Notes: generated by a model from the sequence alone, not told the origin. Counted from the first letter of the stretch, positions 44,031 through 53,586 are shown. The stretch is 64,000 nucleotides of DNA from JABMQB01 sp963677475 (GCA_963677475.2 CAXXQD010000006.1:87046-151045); one strand, 5' to 3'. A program made the numbers and translations.

Positions 44031-44872
44031 GAACATTGACAATAGAGGATATAGGGGATGCACTGAAACTTTCAAAGTCAGAAAAGTGGAACCAAACAGA
44101 AGACGACTGGAAGTTTTTAATTGAGACTCCCGAAAATATTTGTCTGGCAGCCATCGAAGATCATAAGATTGTAGGAACTGCTACAGCAACTGTTTACGAC
44201 AGCAAAGTAGCTTGGATAGGAATGGTGTTGGTTAATAAAAACTACCGCGGAAAAGGCATCAGCAAGTTATTGCTGTCTTGTTTGTTTGACAAACTAGAGC
44301 ATTGTAGCTCAATTAAATTAGATGCAACTCCAGCAGGACAACCTGTTTACCAGAAGTTTAACTTTAAAGATGAGTATAAGCTTCTGAGGATGACAAATAT
44401 TTCCGGGGAACTGACCGGATTGCCATATAATAGTGAAAATGGAATAAGGCAGGTTTCTGTTGATGATATACCGGAAATTGTATCTTACGACGAACATGTA
44501 TTTGGTGCAAACAGACAAGCCCTTATCGAATATCTTTTTAATAATAACCAAGAAAATTCCTGGATTTTAAAACAACGTGGAGAAATTGCAGGCTATGCCC
44601 TGGGCAGGCAGGGGGAGCGCTTTTATCAGGTTGGCCCTGTTTCAGCTTCTTCTTTTGATAATACTCGGTTATTAATATTGAAAGCATTACATAAAAACCT
44701 AAATAAACCAGTGGTAATAGACGTATTCAATGATAAAACAGAACTAGTTACATGGTTAACAATGCTGGGCTTCAAAATACAGCGCCCGTTTTGCAGGATG
44801 TACCAAAATGAAAACCCTTTTCCTGGATTTATTGAGAAACAGTTTATTATTTGTGGACCTGAGTTTGGATAA
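44018..44872 (+). CDS. GNAT-family acetyltransferase with tandem domains
   Basis: A 284-residue cytoplasmic protein. The N-terminal domain (about 1-130) is a GNAT fold with the acetyl-CoA motif NYRGKGISKLL. The C-terminal domain (about 145-284) resembles a second, weaker acetyltransferase domain (GYALGRQGERFYQVGPV). It overlaps the aldolase gene by 13 bp. A role in modifying or detoxifying a pathway intermediate is inferred from the position only. Confidence 0.8.
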   Translation: MAELRTLTIEDIGDALKLSKSEKWNQTEDDWKFLIETPENICLAAIEDHKIVGTATATVYDSKVAWIGMVLVNKNYRGKGISKLLLSCLFDKLEHCSSIKLDATPAGQPVYQKFNFKDEYKLLRMTNISGELTGLPYNSENGIRQVSVDDIPEIVSYDEHVFGANRQALIEYLFNNNQENSWILKQRGEIAGYALGRQGERFYQVGPVSASSFDNTRLLILKALHKNLNKPVVIDVFNDKTELVTWLTMLGFKIQRPFCRMYQNENPFPGFIEKQFIICGPEFG

Positions 44873-44906
44873 CTATCTTGAAATGTTATAAATTAAATTT
44901 AGAGTT

Positions 44907-46709
44907 ATGAAATATATTGGAAAACTATTATTGTTTTTTCTTGTAAGCTCAAACCTAATGTTGGCGGCACAGGAAAACAAAGCTGACTTGCTGCAAAATA
45001 TTGAATCAAGGCAAAAAATGTCCCTAAATGGTCTGTGGGACATTATTGTTGATCCACTTGAAAATGGTTATTACAGCCATAGGTTAAAACCTAAAAGCAA
45101 TGGCTATTTTAAAAATGCAAAAATGAAGTCACCTTCTAGCCTGGTTGAATACAATTTTGACACAAGCCTTCAGTTGATGGTTCCGGGTGACTGGAATACT
45201 CAAATGGAAAAGCTTTATTACTATGAAGGGACAATCTGGTATAAAAAAGATTTTAACTATGCCCCAAAAGAGGATGAATTAGTGTATTTATATTTTGAAG
45301 CAGTTAATTATGAGGCGATTGTTTACCTGAATGGTGAGCTTATTGGTTCTCATATTGGAGGATATACGCCTTTTCAGTTTGATATAAGCGATAAAGTTAA
45401 AGAAGGCGATAATTTTGTTGTTGTTAAAGTAGATAATTCACGAAAACGGGAGAATGTCCCTACGGTGAACCAGGACTGGTGGAATTACGGAGGAATTACC
45501 CGGTCTGTTCATCTGGTAAGTACACCCAAAATACATATCAGCGATTATTCAATCCAGTTGAAGGAAGGGAGTTATAATACAATTGAAGGTTGGGTTGATG
45601 TGAAAAATGCAACGGATGGAACTAATCTAAACCTGGAAATCCCGGAACTAAGGCAGAATATAAAACTATCAGTATTAAATGGTAAAGCTAAATTTTCAGT
45701 AAAGGCAAGTCCGGAACTATGGAGCCCTAAGAACCCAAAATTGTATGAGGTTCTTGTTAAAGTAAGTAAAGACCAGTTAATCGATCATGTTGGTTTTAGG
45801 CACGTATCAGTTGATGGGGCAAAAATCTTGCTTAATGGAGAAAAAATATTCCTGAAAGGCATCAGCATCCATGAAGAAGCGCCATTCAAAACCGGGCGTG
45901 TAACCTCAAAAGAAGAATGCCGGATACTGCTTGGGTGGGCAAAAGAGTTAGGGTGTAACTTTCTTCGTCTTGCTCACTATCCGCATAGCGAAACCATGGT
46001 ACGCGAAGCTGAAAAAATGGGTTTTTTGGTTTGGTCAGAAATCCCGGTCTACTGGACCATCCTTTTTGATAATGAAAAAACGTACCTGAATGCAGAAAAT
46101 CAACTTAAGGAGATGATATCGCGGGATAAGAATCGTGCATCAATTATTCTTTGGTCAGTTGCAAATGAAACGCCTGAGGGAGAAGATCGTTTGGCATTTT
46201 TAGGAAAACTTGCTGAGCATGCACGTAAACTTGATAATTCAAGATTAATAACAGCTGCATTAGATACGCAAGGGAATAGTATAGAAGGCAAACTTATAGA
46301 AGATCCTTTGGGAGAGGTTGTAGATGTAATAGGCATTAACAGTTATTGTGGCTGGTATGGAGGGACACCGGAATCATGTGCAACCATAAAGTGGGCTAGT
46401 AAATTTAATAAACCTATGATCATGAGTGAGATAGGGGGAGGTGCATTATTTAATTTACACGGCAATAAAAATGAACGATGGACTGAGGAGTATCAGGCGG
46501 ATGTTTATGTTAACAACATTGAGATGATGCGAAATATTGAATTTATGGCCGGTTTATCTCCATGGATCTTGATGGATTTTCGTTCCGCAAGGCGTCCATT
46601 AAAAAGAGTCCAGGAAGATTTTAACCGCAAAGGCTTAATATCAGAGCAGGGCATGAAAAAGCAGGCTTTTTATATTCTTCAAGAATACTATCAAAATGAA
46701 AATAACTAG
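44907..46709 (+). CDS. GH2 beta-glucuronidase-like enzyme
   Basis: A periplasmic glycosidase (signal peptide ending near LAAQ). The three GH2 domains are visible: a jelly-roll sugar-binding domain (about 35-210, NGLWDIIVDP and YEAIVYLNGELIGSHIGGYTPF), an Ig-like domain (about 215-305) and the TIM barrel. The acid/base Glu is E421 in WSVANE and the nucleophile E508 in IMSEIGGG. The late WILMDFRSARRP segment and the NRKGLIS that follows are typical of beta-glucuronidases rather than beta-galactosidases. At 600 aa it lacks the extra C-terminal domains of larger GH2 enzymes. It probably removes glucuronic acid from pectic side chains. Confidence 0.88.
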   Translation: MKYIGKLLLFFLVSSNLMLAAQENKADLLQNIESRQKMSLNGLWDIIVDPLENGYYSHRLKPKSNGYFKNAKMKSPSSLVEYNFDTSLQLMVPGDWNTQMEKLYYYEGTIWYKKDFNYAPKEDELVYLYFEAVNYEAIVYLNGELIGSHIGGYTPFQFDISDKVKEGDNFVVVKVDNSRKRENVPTVNQDWWNYGGITRSVHLVSTPKIHISDYSIQLKEGSYNTIEGWVDVKNATDGTNLNLEIPELRQNIKLSVLNGKAKFSVKASPELWSPKNPKLYEVLVKVSKDQLIDHVGFRHVSVDGAKILLNGEKIFLKGISIHEEAPFKTGRVTSKEECRILLGWAKELGCNFLRLAHYPHSETMVREAEKMGFLVWSEIPVYWTILFDNEKTYLNAENQLKEMISRDKNRASIILWSVANETPEGEDRLAFLGKLAEHARKLDNSRLITAALDTQGNSIEGKLIEDPLGEVVDVIGINSYCGWYGGTPESCATIKWASKFNKPMIMSEIGGGALFNLHGNKNERWTEEYQADVYVNNIEMMRNIEFMAGLSPWILMDFRSARRPLKRVQEDFNRKGLISEQGMKKQAFYILQEYYQNENN

Positions 46710-46789
46710 TTAATATGCTTATGCTTAAAGGTATTTATGTGGTTGTTATAATTAGAATTGATTTATAAATACACTTAATAATTTTAAAG

Positions 46790-49015
46790 ATGATTAAACC
46801 AGTTAAAAATTTACTAATAGGAGTACTTATTTTTTTACAAAGTTTAAATGCGTTTTCACAGGAAGCATTGCCAATATATTTAGATAATAATAAACCTGTA
46901 GATGAGCGTATTGAAGATGCCTTGGCACGTATGACCTTGGAGGAAAAAGTAGCAATGTGCCATGCCCAATCAAAATTCAGCTCAGCGGGGGTTCCCCGTT
47001 TGGGAATTCCTGAAAATTGGATGTCAGATGGTCCCCATGGTATACGGGCAGAGGTTTTTTGGGATCAATGGTCACAGGCAGGATGGACAAACGACTCTTG
47101 TATTGCCTTTCCGGCACTTACGTGTTTGGCAGCAACTTGGAACAGGGAGATGTCGGCAATTTATGGGAAAGCTATTGGAGAAGAAGCCCGTTATCGTAAT
47201 AAAAATGTTTTGTTGGGACCAGGTGTCAATATTTACCGTACCCCTTTGAATGGGAGAAACTTCGAGTACATGGGGGAAGATCCTTATCTATCAAGCCAAA
47301 TGGTAGTGCCTTATGTAAAAGGGGTACAGTCTAATGGTGTTGCTGCTTGTGTGAAACATTTTGTCCTGAATAATCAGGAAACAGAACGTTTTAAAGTTAA
47401 TGTTACCGTAGATGACCGTGCCTTGTACGAAATTTATCTTCCAGCGTTTAAAGCTGCTGTTGTCGAAGGTCATGCCTGGGCTATTATGGGATCGTACAAC
47501 AAGTATAAAAACCAAAATGCCTGCCACAACAAATATTTGTTGAAGGATATTCTTCGGAGTGAATGGGGCTTTGATGGTGTTGTAATCTCTGACTGGGGTG
47601 GCGTGCACAACACTGAAGAGGCAATTTATAATGGGCTGGACCTTGAGTTTGGGACATGGACAAACGGACTTAATGATGGTGTAAATAATGCATATGATAA
47701 TTACCATTTGGCTAAACCGTTTCTCGAAAAAATTAGAAGCGGTGATGTAAAAGAGGAAGAGGTTGATAAAAAGGTTCGAAATATTTTGAGATTGGTTTTT
47801 CGTACCAATATGGATACAAACCGGTCATGGGGCAGTTTTGGAACACCTGGGCATTCTGCCGTAGGTCGGCGAATAGCCGAAGAAGGTATTGTTCTTTTAA
47901 AAAATGACAAAAATATACTGCCGATTGATTTAAATAAAACCAAAAAAATATTGGTTGTGGGGGAAAATGCAATAAAAGTAATGAGTGTTGGTGGAGGAAG
48001 CTCAACATTAAAAGCAAAATATGAAGTTAATCCGTTTGAAGGTTTAAAAAACAGGTTAAGTGAGAAAGTCGAATTTTCATTTGCGCGTGGCTATATCGCA
48101 AAAGGAGGGGAAAGATACAAAAACGAGAGTTTAGGGGAGTATGCATCAGATGGGCGTTCAGAGGAGGAACTTATTGATGAAGCCTGTAAAATGGCGGAAG
48201 TAGCAGATTTGGTTATTTATGTTGGTGGGTTAAACAAACATCGGTTACAGGACTGCGAAGGAGCTGACAGAAGATATTATAACCTTCCTTATTCACAGGA
48301 TAAACTCATTGACGCTTTGGCAAGTGTCAATACCAATTTGGTTGTTGTTAATATTTCCGGGAATGCTGTTTCTATGCCTTGGCTTGATAAGGTTTCTGCT
48401 GTTGTTCAAACCTGGTACAACGGATCTGAGGCAGGAAATGCTCTTGCAGCAGTATTAACTGGCGACGTTAATCCTTCGGGGAGGTTGCCTTTTACCATCA
48501 ATGCTAAACTGGACGACTATGGGGCACATAAGCTCGATGCCTTTCCGGGCGAAAATTATAACGTCGAATATAAAGAAAGTATTTATATTGGGTACCGATG
48601 GAACGACAAAGAAAAGATTAAACCACTTTTTGCTTTTGGGCATGGTTTAAGTTATACAAATTTCGAATATGGAAAGATTAAAGCGGATAAAAATAGATTC
48701 AATCAGGGTGGCACCATATTATTAAGCCTGGCTGTTACAAACAAAGGTGAAAGAGATGGTGCTGAAGTCGTACAACTATACATTAAAGATAAAAAATCGA
48801 GTTTGCCACGCCCTGAGAAAGAATTGAAGGGATTTGAAAAAATTTTCCTTAAAGCTGGCGAAACAAAGCAAGTCAGTTTTGTTATCAATCAATCTAAATT
48901 AAGTTTTTTTGATCCACAACAACATGAATTTATAGCTGAACCTGGTGAATTTGAAGCATGGATTGGATCTGCATCGGACAATATAAAAGAGAAAGTAAAA
49001 TTTGAGTTGGAATAA
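46790..49015 (+). CDS. GH3 beta-glycosidase
   Basis: A secreted (signal peptide near NAFSQ) beta-glucosidase/beta-xylosidase-type enzyme of 741 aa. The TIM barrel holds the GH3 signature GVVISDWGG with D268 as the nucleophile, preceded by KHFVLNNQETERF. The alpha/beta sandwich domain has VGGGSSTLKA, and the Fn3-like C-terminal domain (about 625-741) has GLSYTNFEYG and GAEVVQLYIKD. The substrate is uncertain: GH3 proteins of this size in pectin loci often remove glucose, xylose or galactose from side chains. Confidence 0.9.
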   Translation: MIKPVKNLLIGVLIFLQSLNAFSQEALPIYLDNNKPVDERIEDALARMTLEEKVAMCHAQSKFSSAGVPRLGIPENWMSDGPHGIRAEVFWDQWSQAGWTNDSCIAFPALTCLAATWNREMSAIYGKAIGEEARYRNKNVLLGPGVNIYRTPLNGRNFEYMGEDPYLSSQMVVPYVKGVQSNGVAACVKHFVLNNQETERFKVNVTVDDRALYEIYLPAFKAAVVEGHAWAIMGSYNKYKNQNACHNKYLLKDILRSEWGFDGVVISDWGGVHNTEEAIYNGLDLEFGTWTNGLNDGVNNAYDNYHLAKPFLEKIRSGDVKEEEVDKKVRNILRLVFRTNMDTNRSWGSFGTPGHSAVGRRIAEEGIVLLKNDKNILPIDLNKTKKILVVGENAIKVMSVGGGSSTLKAKYEVNPFEGLKNRLSEKVEFSFARGYIAKGGERYKNESLGEYASDGRSEEELIDEACKMAEVADLVIYVGGLNKHRLQDCEGADRRYYNLPYSQDKLIDALASVNTNLVVVNISGNAVSMPWLDKVSAVVQTWYNGSEAGNALAAVLTGDVNPSGRLPFTINAKLDDYGAHKLDAFPGENYNVEYKESIYIGYRWNDKEKIKPLFAFGHGLSYTNFEYGKIKADKNRFNQGGTILLSLAVTNKGERDGAEVVQLYIKDKKSSLPRPEKELKGFEKIFLKAGETKQVSFVINQSKLSFFDPQQHEFIAEPGEFEAWIGSASDNIKEKVKFELE

Positions 49016-49082
49016 TTGTTTTATGCATAAATAAGCATTGTTTTAGTAATGATAAAATTAAGGATAAACTAAGTTATAAAAA

Positions 49083-49730
49083 ATGAGAAAGCTTAAAATT
49101 ATATTGTTGGCAACCGGGATAATTGTATTTAGTGCTTGCCGGCAACAAATAAAAATTGCCTGTGTTGGCGATAGTATTACTGAAGGTGCCGGGACAAAAG
49201 TTTGGAACAATTCATCTTATCCGGCTATTTTGGGCAATATAATGGGAGATGGTTATGTTGTAATGAATTGCGGAAGAAGTGGCGCTACTATGTTAAAAAA
49301 AGCAGATTTCCCTTATTGGAAATGTAATGAACTTATCAATGTATTCTTTTTTCAGCCCGATATTATTACTATAAAATTGGGGACAAATGATGCGAAAGAT
49401 AATAACTGGAATGCGGAAAAATACATGGAAGATTATCAGGCTTTGATTGATACTTTTAGGACCATAAAAAGCAATCCGCAAATATATTTATGTTTACCGG
49501 CTCCGGCTTTTGAATATCGCTACAGGATAAACGATACTACAATTCGTCAGCAGGTGATCCCAATAATTAAAAAACTGGCTGTCAAAAATAGTTTACAAGT
49601 AATTGATACAAATTCGGGAATGCTTGATCAGGGGCCGAATTTTCCTGATGGTATTCATCCGAATAACGTAGGTGCTGCTAAATTAGCTCAAATAATTAGT
49701 GCGGCAATTGGAGGGAGGAATAATCCGTAA
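49083..49730 (+). CDS. SGNH/GDSL hydrolase lipoprotein
   Basis: A 215-residue lipoprotein (lipobox FSAC). All four SGNH blocks are complete: CVGDSITEGAG (nucleophile Ser), NCGRSGATM, IKLGTNDAKD and DGIHPNNVGA. It is a probable periplasmic acetylesterase for pectic oligosaccharides. It follows the GH3 gene by 67 bp and ends in a strong terminator at 49777-49814, so it is the last gene of the plus-strand block that began near 44.9 kb. Confidence 0.9.
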   Translation: MRKLKIILLATGIIVFSACRQQIKIACVGDSITEGAGTKVWNNSSYPAILGNIMGDGYVVMNCGRSGATMLKKADFPYWKCNELINVFFFQPDIITIKLGTNDAKDNNWNAEKYMEDYQALIDTFRTIKSNPQIYLCLPAPAFEYRYRINDTTIRQQVIPIIKKLAVKNSLQVIDTNSGMLDQGPNFPDGIHPNNVGAAKLAQIISAAIGGRNNP

Positions 49731-50104
49731 CTATCAGAATTTATGACTTTTTAAACCTTTAGGGGTATTCCTAAGTAACAAAACCTATTGACAGTTAAGT
49801 CGGTAGGTTTTGTTATTTTAAAGAAAAGTTAATGGTGCCAAAAATAGTTGGAGGAATTGATAAAATTTTTCTTAAAATGGGAGTGTAATACTGGTACTGT
49901 TGAGGAGCAACCGGTCAGCGATAAGCTTTACTAAATGAAATGAGGGTTCTCTGTATTTTCAGGGGGCTTTTCTTATTCTGTTTATGGCTTGGAAAACCTG
50001 GAATTCGAAGAATTCCTAAGATATAAGTACCACTTTATAAAGTTTTTTCTGTGTTGTTTTGATAAAAAGTATTGAAATAATAATTTTCTTACTGGATAAA
50101 TTAC
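49731..50104 (+). other. 374-bp intergenic region between convergent SGNH and sulfatase genes
   Basis: Holds one strong plus-strand terminator (49777-49814). A perfect short hairpin, GGAATTC-GAA-GAATTCC, lies at 50000-50016, and a 12-bp palindrome, ACTTTATAAAGT, at 50032-50043 is followed by six T residues. The last two have no clear partner gene on either strand. No ORF of interest was seen. Confidence 0.5.
49777..49814 (+). terminator. Strong intrinsic terminator after the SGNH gene
   Basis: The stem is 14 bp long (11 perfect pairs AACAAAACCTA with TAGGTTTTGTT, plus two wobbles and a G-C pair inside), with a 10-base loop at 49791-49800. ATTTT follows directly. Confidence 0.8.
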
Positions 50105-51541
50105 TTATTTACGCATGGATGGTGGCAATATTGGCAAAGGTACAACATCCCGGTAAATAATCATCCAACGATGTAATTGCGCCATTAGCTCATGCTGTAT
50201 TTCTTTGTAATCAGGATCTCCAAATCGATTGATAAATTCATTCGGATCGTTCCGAAGATCATACAACTCAAACATTGGCCGTTCTTTTGTGAAAATATAG
50301 GCATCAGAAAACTTTTTGTCCAGTTTGCCTTCTTGATTTAGTTTGATCAGTTCTGCCCACATTTCGCTTTCGGCAAAGTCAACCGGATGGTATGGAAGGT
50401 GGAACAAAGGATTATAAATAAGCCTGAAATCCTGGTTGTAAATAGTTCTCGACAGATCAAAGTCTGCGGATGTTCCTGGTAGCGGTTGCCCGTGCGAACC
50501 TCGCACTGCAAACCCGTATTTATGAATGTTTTCTTTCGATCCTTGAAGGATATTTTTATAACTTTTGCCTGTCATTTTTGCATCAGGCTCAATCCCGGCA
50601 ACATCAAGCACGGTTAAAGCAATATCGCTTCCCATAACCAAAGCATCAGAGACTGTTCCTTCCTCAATAAGTTTTGGGTATCTGGCAAGCAGTGGTACAT
50701 GTATGCCACAATCGTAGAGTGTCCCTTTGCCACGAAGCAGTGCAGCCCCGTTGTCACCCATAAAAATAATTAGTGTATTATCGTAAATGCCGCGTTTTTT
50801 TAGCTCTTCAATAACTTCCCCAATATACATATCCACCCGGTTTATTTCCCCAATATGGGCGGCTAAATCTTTTCGAAGTAAATCTGTGTCAGGAAATCGT
50901 TCAGGAATGCTAATTTTTTGCGGATCGGGTTCAAACTCAGGTGCTGTAAATTTCCGGTGCGGATCGTCGTAGTTTGCCCAAAGGAAAAATGGTTTGTCAT
51001 TGGGTACCAGATCCAAAAATTCTTTCACTTGTATGTTTACTTGCTTTTGATAGCCCATATTCAGGTAATCTACCCGGTCCTGAAAAGTGACCATTCCAAA
51101 TTCTTCGAACGCTGCAACGGTTTCTTCCGCTTTTCTTCCCGAGCCATCCAAATGATAACGTCTTCCGCAAATTCCGGTAAAATAACCTTCTTTTCTAAGC
51201 AATTCAGGAAATGTGATTATGTTTTTATCCAAGGGTGCTGAGAACCTTAGCATTTGAACATCTAAAACATTACGCCCTGTAAGTATCGTTGCACGTGACG
51301 GAACACATTGTGGCGCATTGGTGTATGCATGGTTAAACATGATACCTTCTTCAGCAAGTTTATCAAGGTTTGGAGTGTTCATGTCATCGTTACCATAACA
51401 TCCAAGATATGGGACACTGTGGTCGTCCGACAAAATGAGCAAAATATTGGGACGGTCGGCTGAATAAGATATTTGAGCAATGGTTACAAATAAAAAGATG
51501 GTGGGCAAACAAAAACTTAATCGGGATTTTAGTTTACGCAT
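50105..51541 (-). CDS. Secreted S1-type sulfatase
   Basis: A sulfate ester hydrolase with a signal peptide (FCLPTIFLFVTIAQISYSA). The sulfatase signature is C79-V-P-S-R83, in which Cys79 is converted to formylglycine. Metal-site residues are in LLILSDDH (D39, D40) near the N-terminus and in IFMGDNGA further along. At 478 aa it resembles iduronate-sulfatase-like members of S1. A maturation enzyme (anaerobic sulfatase-maturating enzyme or FGE) is not in the window. It is the only gene on the minus strand. Sulfated substrates suggest that the organism also meets marine or animal polysaccharides, as land-plant pectin is not sulfated. Confidence 0.93.
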   Translation of the reverse strand: MRKLKSRLSFCLPTIFLFVTIAQISYSADRPNILLILSDDHSVPYLGCYGNDDMNTPNLDKLAEEGIMFNHAYTNAPQCVPSRATILTGRNVLDVQMLRFSAPLDKNIITFPELLRKEGYFTGICGRRYHLDGSGRKAEETVAAFEEFGMVTFQDRVDYLNMGYQKQVNIQVKEFLDLVPNDKPFFLWANYDDPHRKFTAPEFEPDPQKISIPERFPDTDLLRKDLAAHIGEINRVDMYIGEVIEELKKRGIYDNTLIIFMGDNGAALLRGKGTLYDCGIHVPLLARYPKLIEEGTVSDALVMGSDIALTVLDVAGIEPDAKMTGKSYKNILQGSKENIHKYGFAVRGSHGQPLPGTSADFDLSRTIYNQDFRLIYNPLFHLPYHPVDFAESEMWAELIKLNQEGKLDKKFSDAYIFTKERPMFELYDLRNDPNEFINRFGDPDYKEIQHELMAQLHRWMIIYRDVVPLPILPPSMRK

Positions 51542-51570
51542 AGCTGGTTATTTAGGTTTTCTATAGTTTA

Positions 51571-51601
51571 TAAAGATAAGGGATAGTTCTTAGATTTAAA
51601 A
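51571..51601 (-). promoter_or_regulatory. Possible Bacteroidota promoter for the sulfatase gene
   Basis: On the minus strand, TATCTTTA at 51578-51571 differs from TAnnTTTG by one base, and TTTT at 51601-51598 lies 19 bases upstream, near the expected -33 TTTG. It ends about 30 bp before the start codon. Both elements are imperfect. Confidence 0.3.
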
Positions 51602-51702
51602 GCGGTCATTAGATGTTCAATAATATAATTTTATGGATATTGCTTTAAAATGAAATTGAAAGGTTTTGCAAGGGTAATAATAAATTGTCGTGAAGTAATT
51701 AA

Positions 51703-51733
51703 TTTCAGTTCGATGATATTTTTTATATGTTTG
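51703..51733 (+). promoter_or_regulatory. Bacteroidota-type promoter for the sigma factor gene
   Basis: TATGTTTG at 51726-51733 is a perfect TAnnTTTG -7 element. TTTC at 51703-51706 is one base from the -33 TTTG, with a spacing of 19. The start codon follows 20 bp after the -7 element, so the leader is very short. This implies expression by the main sigma factor, not by the ECF factor itself. Confidence 0.6.
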
Positions 51734-51753
51734 TTCCCAACTAATCAAATCAG

Positions 51754-52353
51754 ATGCCAACAAGTAGCGATAAAAATATTATTGCCGGATTAAAAAATCG
51801 AGAACTCAAAATATTTGAAGAACTCTTTTTTAATTACCACGGCAGGCTTGTATTATTTGCCAATAAATTTATTGGAGATATGCAGGTTTCTCGTGATTTG
51901 GTTCAGGATGCATTCTTTATTCTTTGGGAAAAAGCTGATCAACTGGAAATTAAACAATCACCAAAGGCATATTTATACCAGGCTGTAAAAAATAGCTGCT
52001 TAAACTATAACCGCCACCTTTCAATCAAACAATACGCAGAAAGTAAAATTCTACAGAATATTTCAGAGTTGGAAAAACAGGTGTATCAAAATTCTGACTC
52101 TCCCTATTTCAGTTTATTGGAAATGGAACTTGAAGATAAAATTGCCGAGGTTATCGAGAGCTTGCCTGATAAATGCCGTGAAGTTTTTAAGATGAGCAGG
52201 TTTGAATATTTAAAAAACAGGGAAATTGCCGATAAATTGGGTGTTTCGGCAAAAACGGTTGAAAAGCATATCTCAAAAGCTTTGGTAATTCTTCGGCGCG
52301 ATTTGGCAGATTATATGGGCATTCTTCTTGCTATGTTTCTTACTAAATTATAA
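51754..52353 (+). CDS. ECF-type RNA polymerase sigma factor (FecI-like)
   Basis: A 199-aa sigma factor with region 2 at about 25-75 (YHGRLVLFANKFIGD, SRDLVQDAFFILWEKAD) and region 4 at about 125-190 (LPDKCREVFKMSRFEYLKNREIADKLG, VSAKTVEKHISKAL helix-turn-helix). It belongs to the Bacteroidota group that pairs with FecR and STN-SusC. It is expected to start transcription of the downstream susC-susD-GH28 genes on receipt of the glycan signal. A normal promoter precedes it. Confidence 0.93.
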   Translation: MPTSSDKNIIAGLKNRELKIFEELFFNYHGRLVLFANKFIGDMQVSRDLVQDAFFILWEKADQLEIKQSPKAYLYQAVKNSCLNYNRHLSIKQYAESKILQNISELEKQVYQNSDSPYFSLLEMELEDKIAEVIESLPDKCREVFKMSRFEYLKNREIADKLGVSAKTVEKHISKALVILRRDLADYMGILLAMFLTKL

Positions 52354-52551
52354 AATTATCGGGAAGGATAAATTGTTCCAATTATTTTAAAATCAAATAT
52401 TTATTATGGTTTTTTGATCGATTTTAATTGGTAGCAATCTTAATATTAAGTGACACTAACCAAGACTTAATAGTTTTTCCAAAAAAGTTTAATAATAATG
52501 AGGGTAGGGTAAAAATGTTTTTATGTGTCACAGCAATATATCAGAAAAAAA

Positions 52552-53547
52552 ATGCAAAATAAACAATCCATAAAATCATTAATTATTGCAGAGCTCGATG
52601 GTGAGATTTCTGCCAGCGGCAAAGAAGAATTGTATAACTGGCTGGCAAAATCAGAAGTTAATGCACGTTATTATACACATGTAAAAGATTTATGGGATGC
52701 TTCACTAGCGAATGCCTCCGAATTAGCCCAAACAAAGCAAGAATGGAAGCGGTTTACAAATCGAATAGCTTCCCAACCTAAAAAGAAATATCAAAAATTG
52801 TACTTGAATACCTGGTTGAAGGTTGCATCTGTAATAATCATCGGATTACTATTTACAAATGTGGTTTTAAATACCCTTAAAAGCCCTGAGCCTGTTTATG
52901 CCACTTGCATCGCCCCTGAAGGATCGGTATCGCAAACAATTTTGCCGGATGGTACCTTGGTTTATTTGAATGCCGGTACCCAATTAAAATATGATATAAA
53001 TACGCAAAGTAAAAAAAGGGAAGTGTTTATTGATGGAGAAGCATGGTTCAGTGTTCGTAAAAATAAACAGAAGCCATTTGTGGTGCACACTTCTTTTTAT
53101 GACGTTAAAGTTTTGGGTACACAGTTTAATGTGAAGGCCTACGACGATGATGATGAATTGGTAACTACCCTTGAAGAAGGTTCTATTCAACTAAATTTTT
53201 CTGAAACAATTAAGGGGGAAAACCTGGTTTTAAAACCGGGCGAGCAGTTGGTGTTTAACAAAACCGAACGTAAATATCTGCATAAATTAAAAGTTGATAC
53301 AAAGCTTTATACTTCATGGAAGGAGAACAAGCTTATTTTTCTTGAAATGCCATTTGGTGAGCTTGTGCAATTATTGGAACGAAAGTTTGGTGTTGAAATT
53401 ATTGTGGATGATGAATCAATTTTAGGCGAGCATTTTACCGGGACAATCAAAAATGAAAGCATTTTAGAAATCCTAAATATTATCCAACATACGCATCCAA
53501 TTCAGTATAAGCTGGATGGACAGAAAGTAATTATTCAAAAAAGATAG
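52552..53547 (+). CDS. FecR-family anti-sigma factor
   Basis: Start chosen at the ATG at 52552; the frame is open from a GTG at 52525. The N-terminal cytoplasmic segment (about 1-80) should bind the sigma factor. A single membrane segment lies at about 83-105 (WLKVASVIIIGLLFTNVV), followed by the FecR periplasmic domain (about 115-215, APEGSVSQTILPDGTLVYLN, VLGTQFNVKAY) and a DUF4974 domain to the C-terminus (SWKENKLIF, LLERKFGVEI). It is the partner of the sigma gene 198 bp upstream and of the STN-SusC encoded downstream. Confidence 0.92.
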   Translation: MQNKQSIKSLIIAELDGEISASGKEELYNWLAKSEVNARYYTHVKDLWDASLANASELAQTKQEWKRFTNRIASQPKKKYQKLYLNTWLKVASVIIIGLLFTNVVLNTLKSPEPVYATCIAPEGSVSQTILPDGTLVYLNAGTQLKYDINTQSKKREVFIDGEAWFSVRKNKQKPFVVHTSFYDVKVLGTQFNVKAYDDDDELVTTLEEGSIQLNFSETIKGENLVLKPGEQLVFNKTERKYLHKLKVDTKLYTSWKENKLIFLEMPFGELVQLLERKFGVEIIVDDESILGEHFTGTIKNESILEILNIIQHTHPIQYKLDGQKVIIQKR

Positions 53548-53586
53548 GAGGAACTTATGATAAAAAACTGAGTAGCCAACATTAAA

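Noticed and set aside
50000..50043. Palindromes GGAATTC-GAA-GAATTCC and ACTTTATAAAGT as operators or an attachment site
   Set aside because: Short, in AT-rich DNA, with no second copy, no recombinase and no promoter nearby. Could be a terminator remnant.
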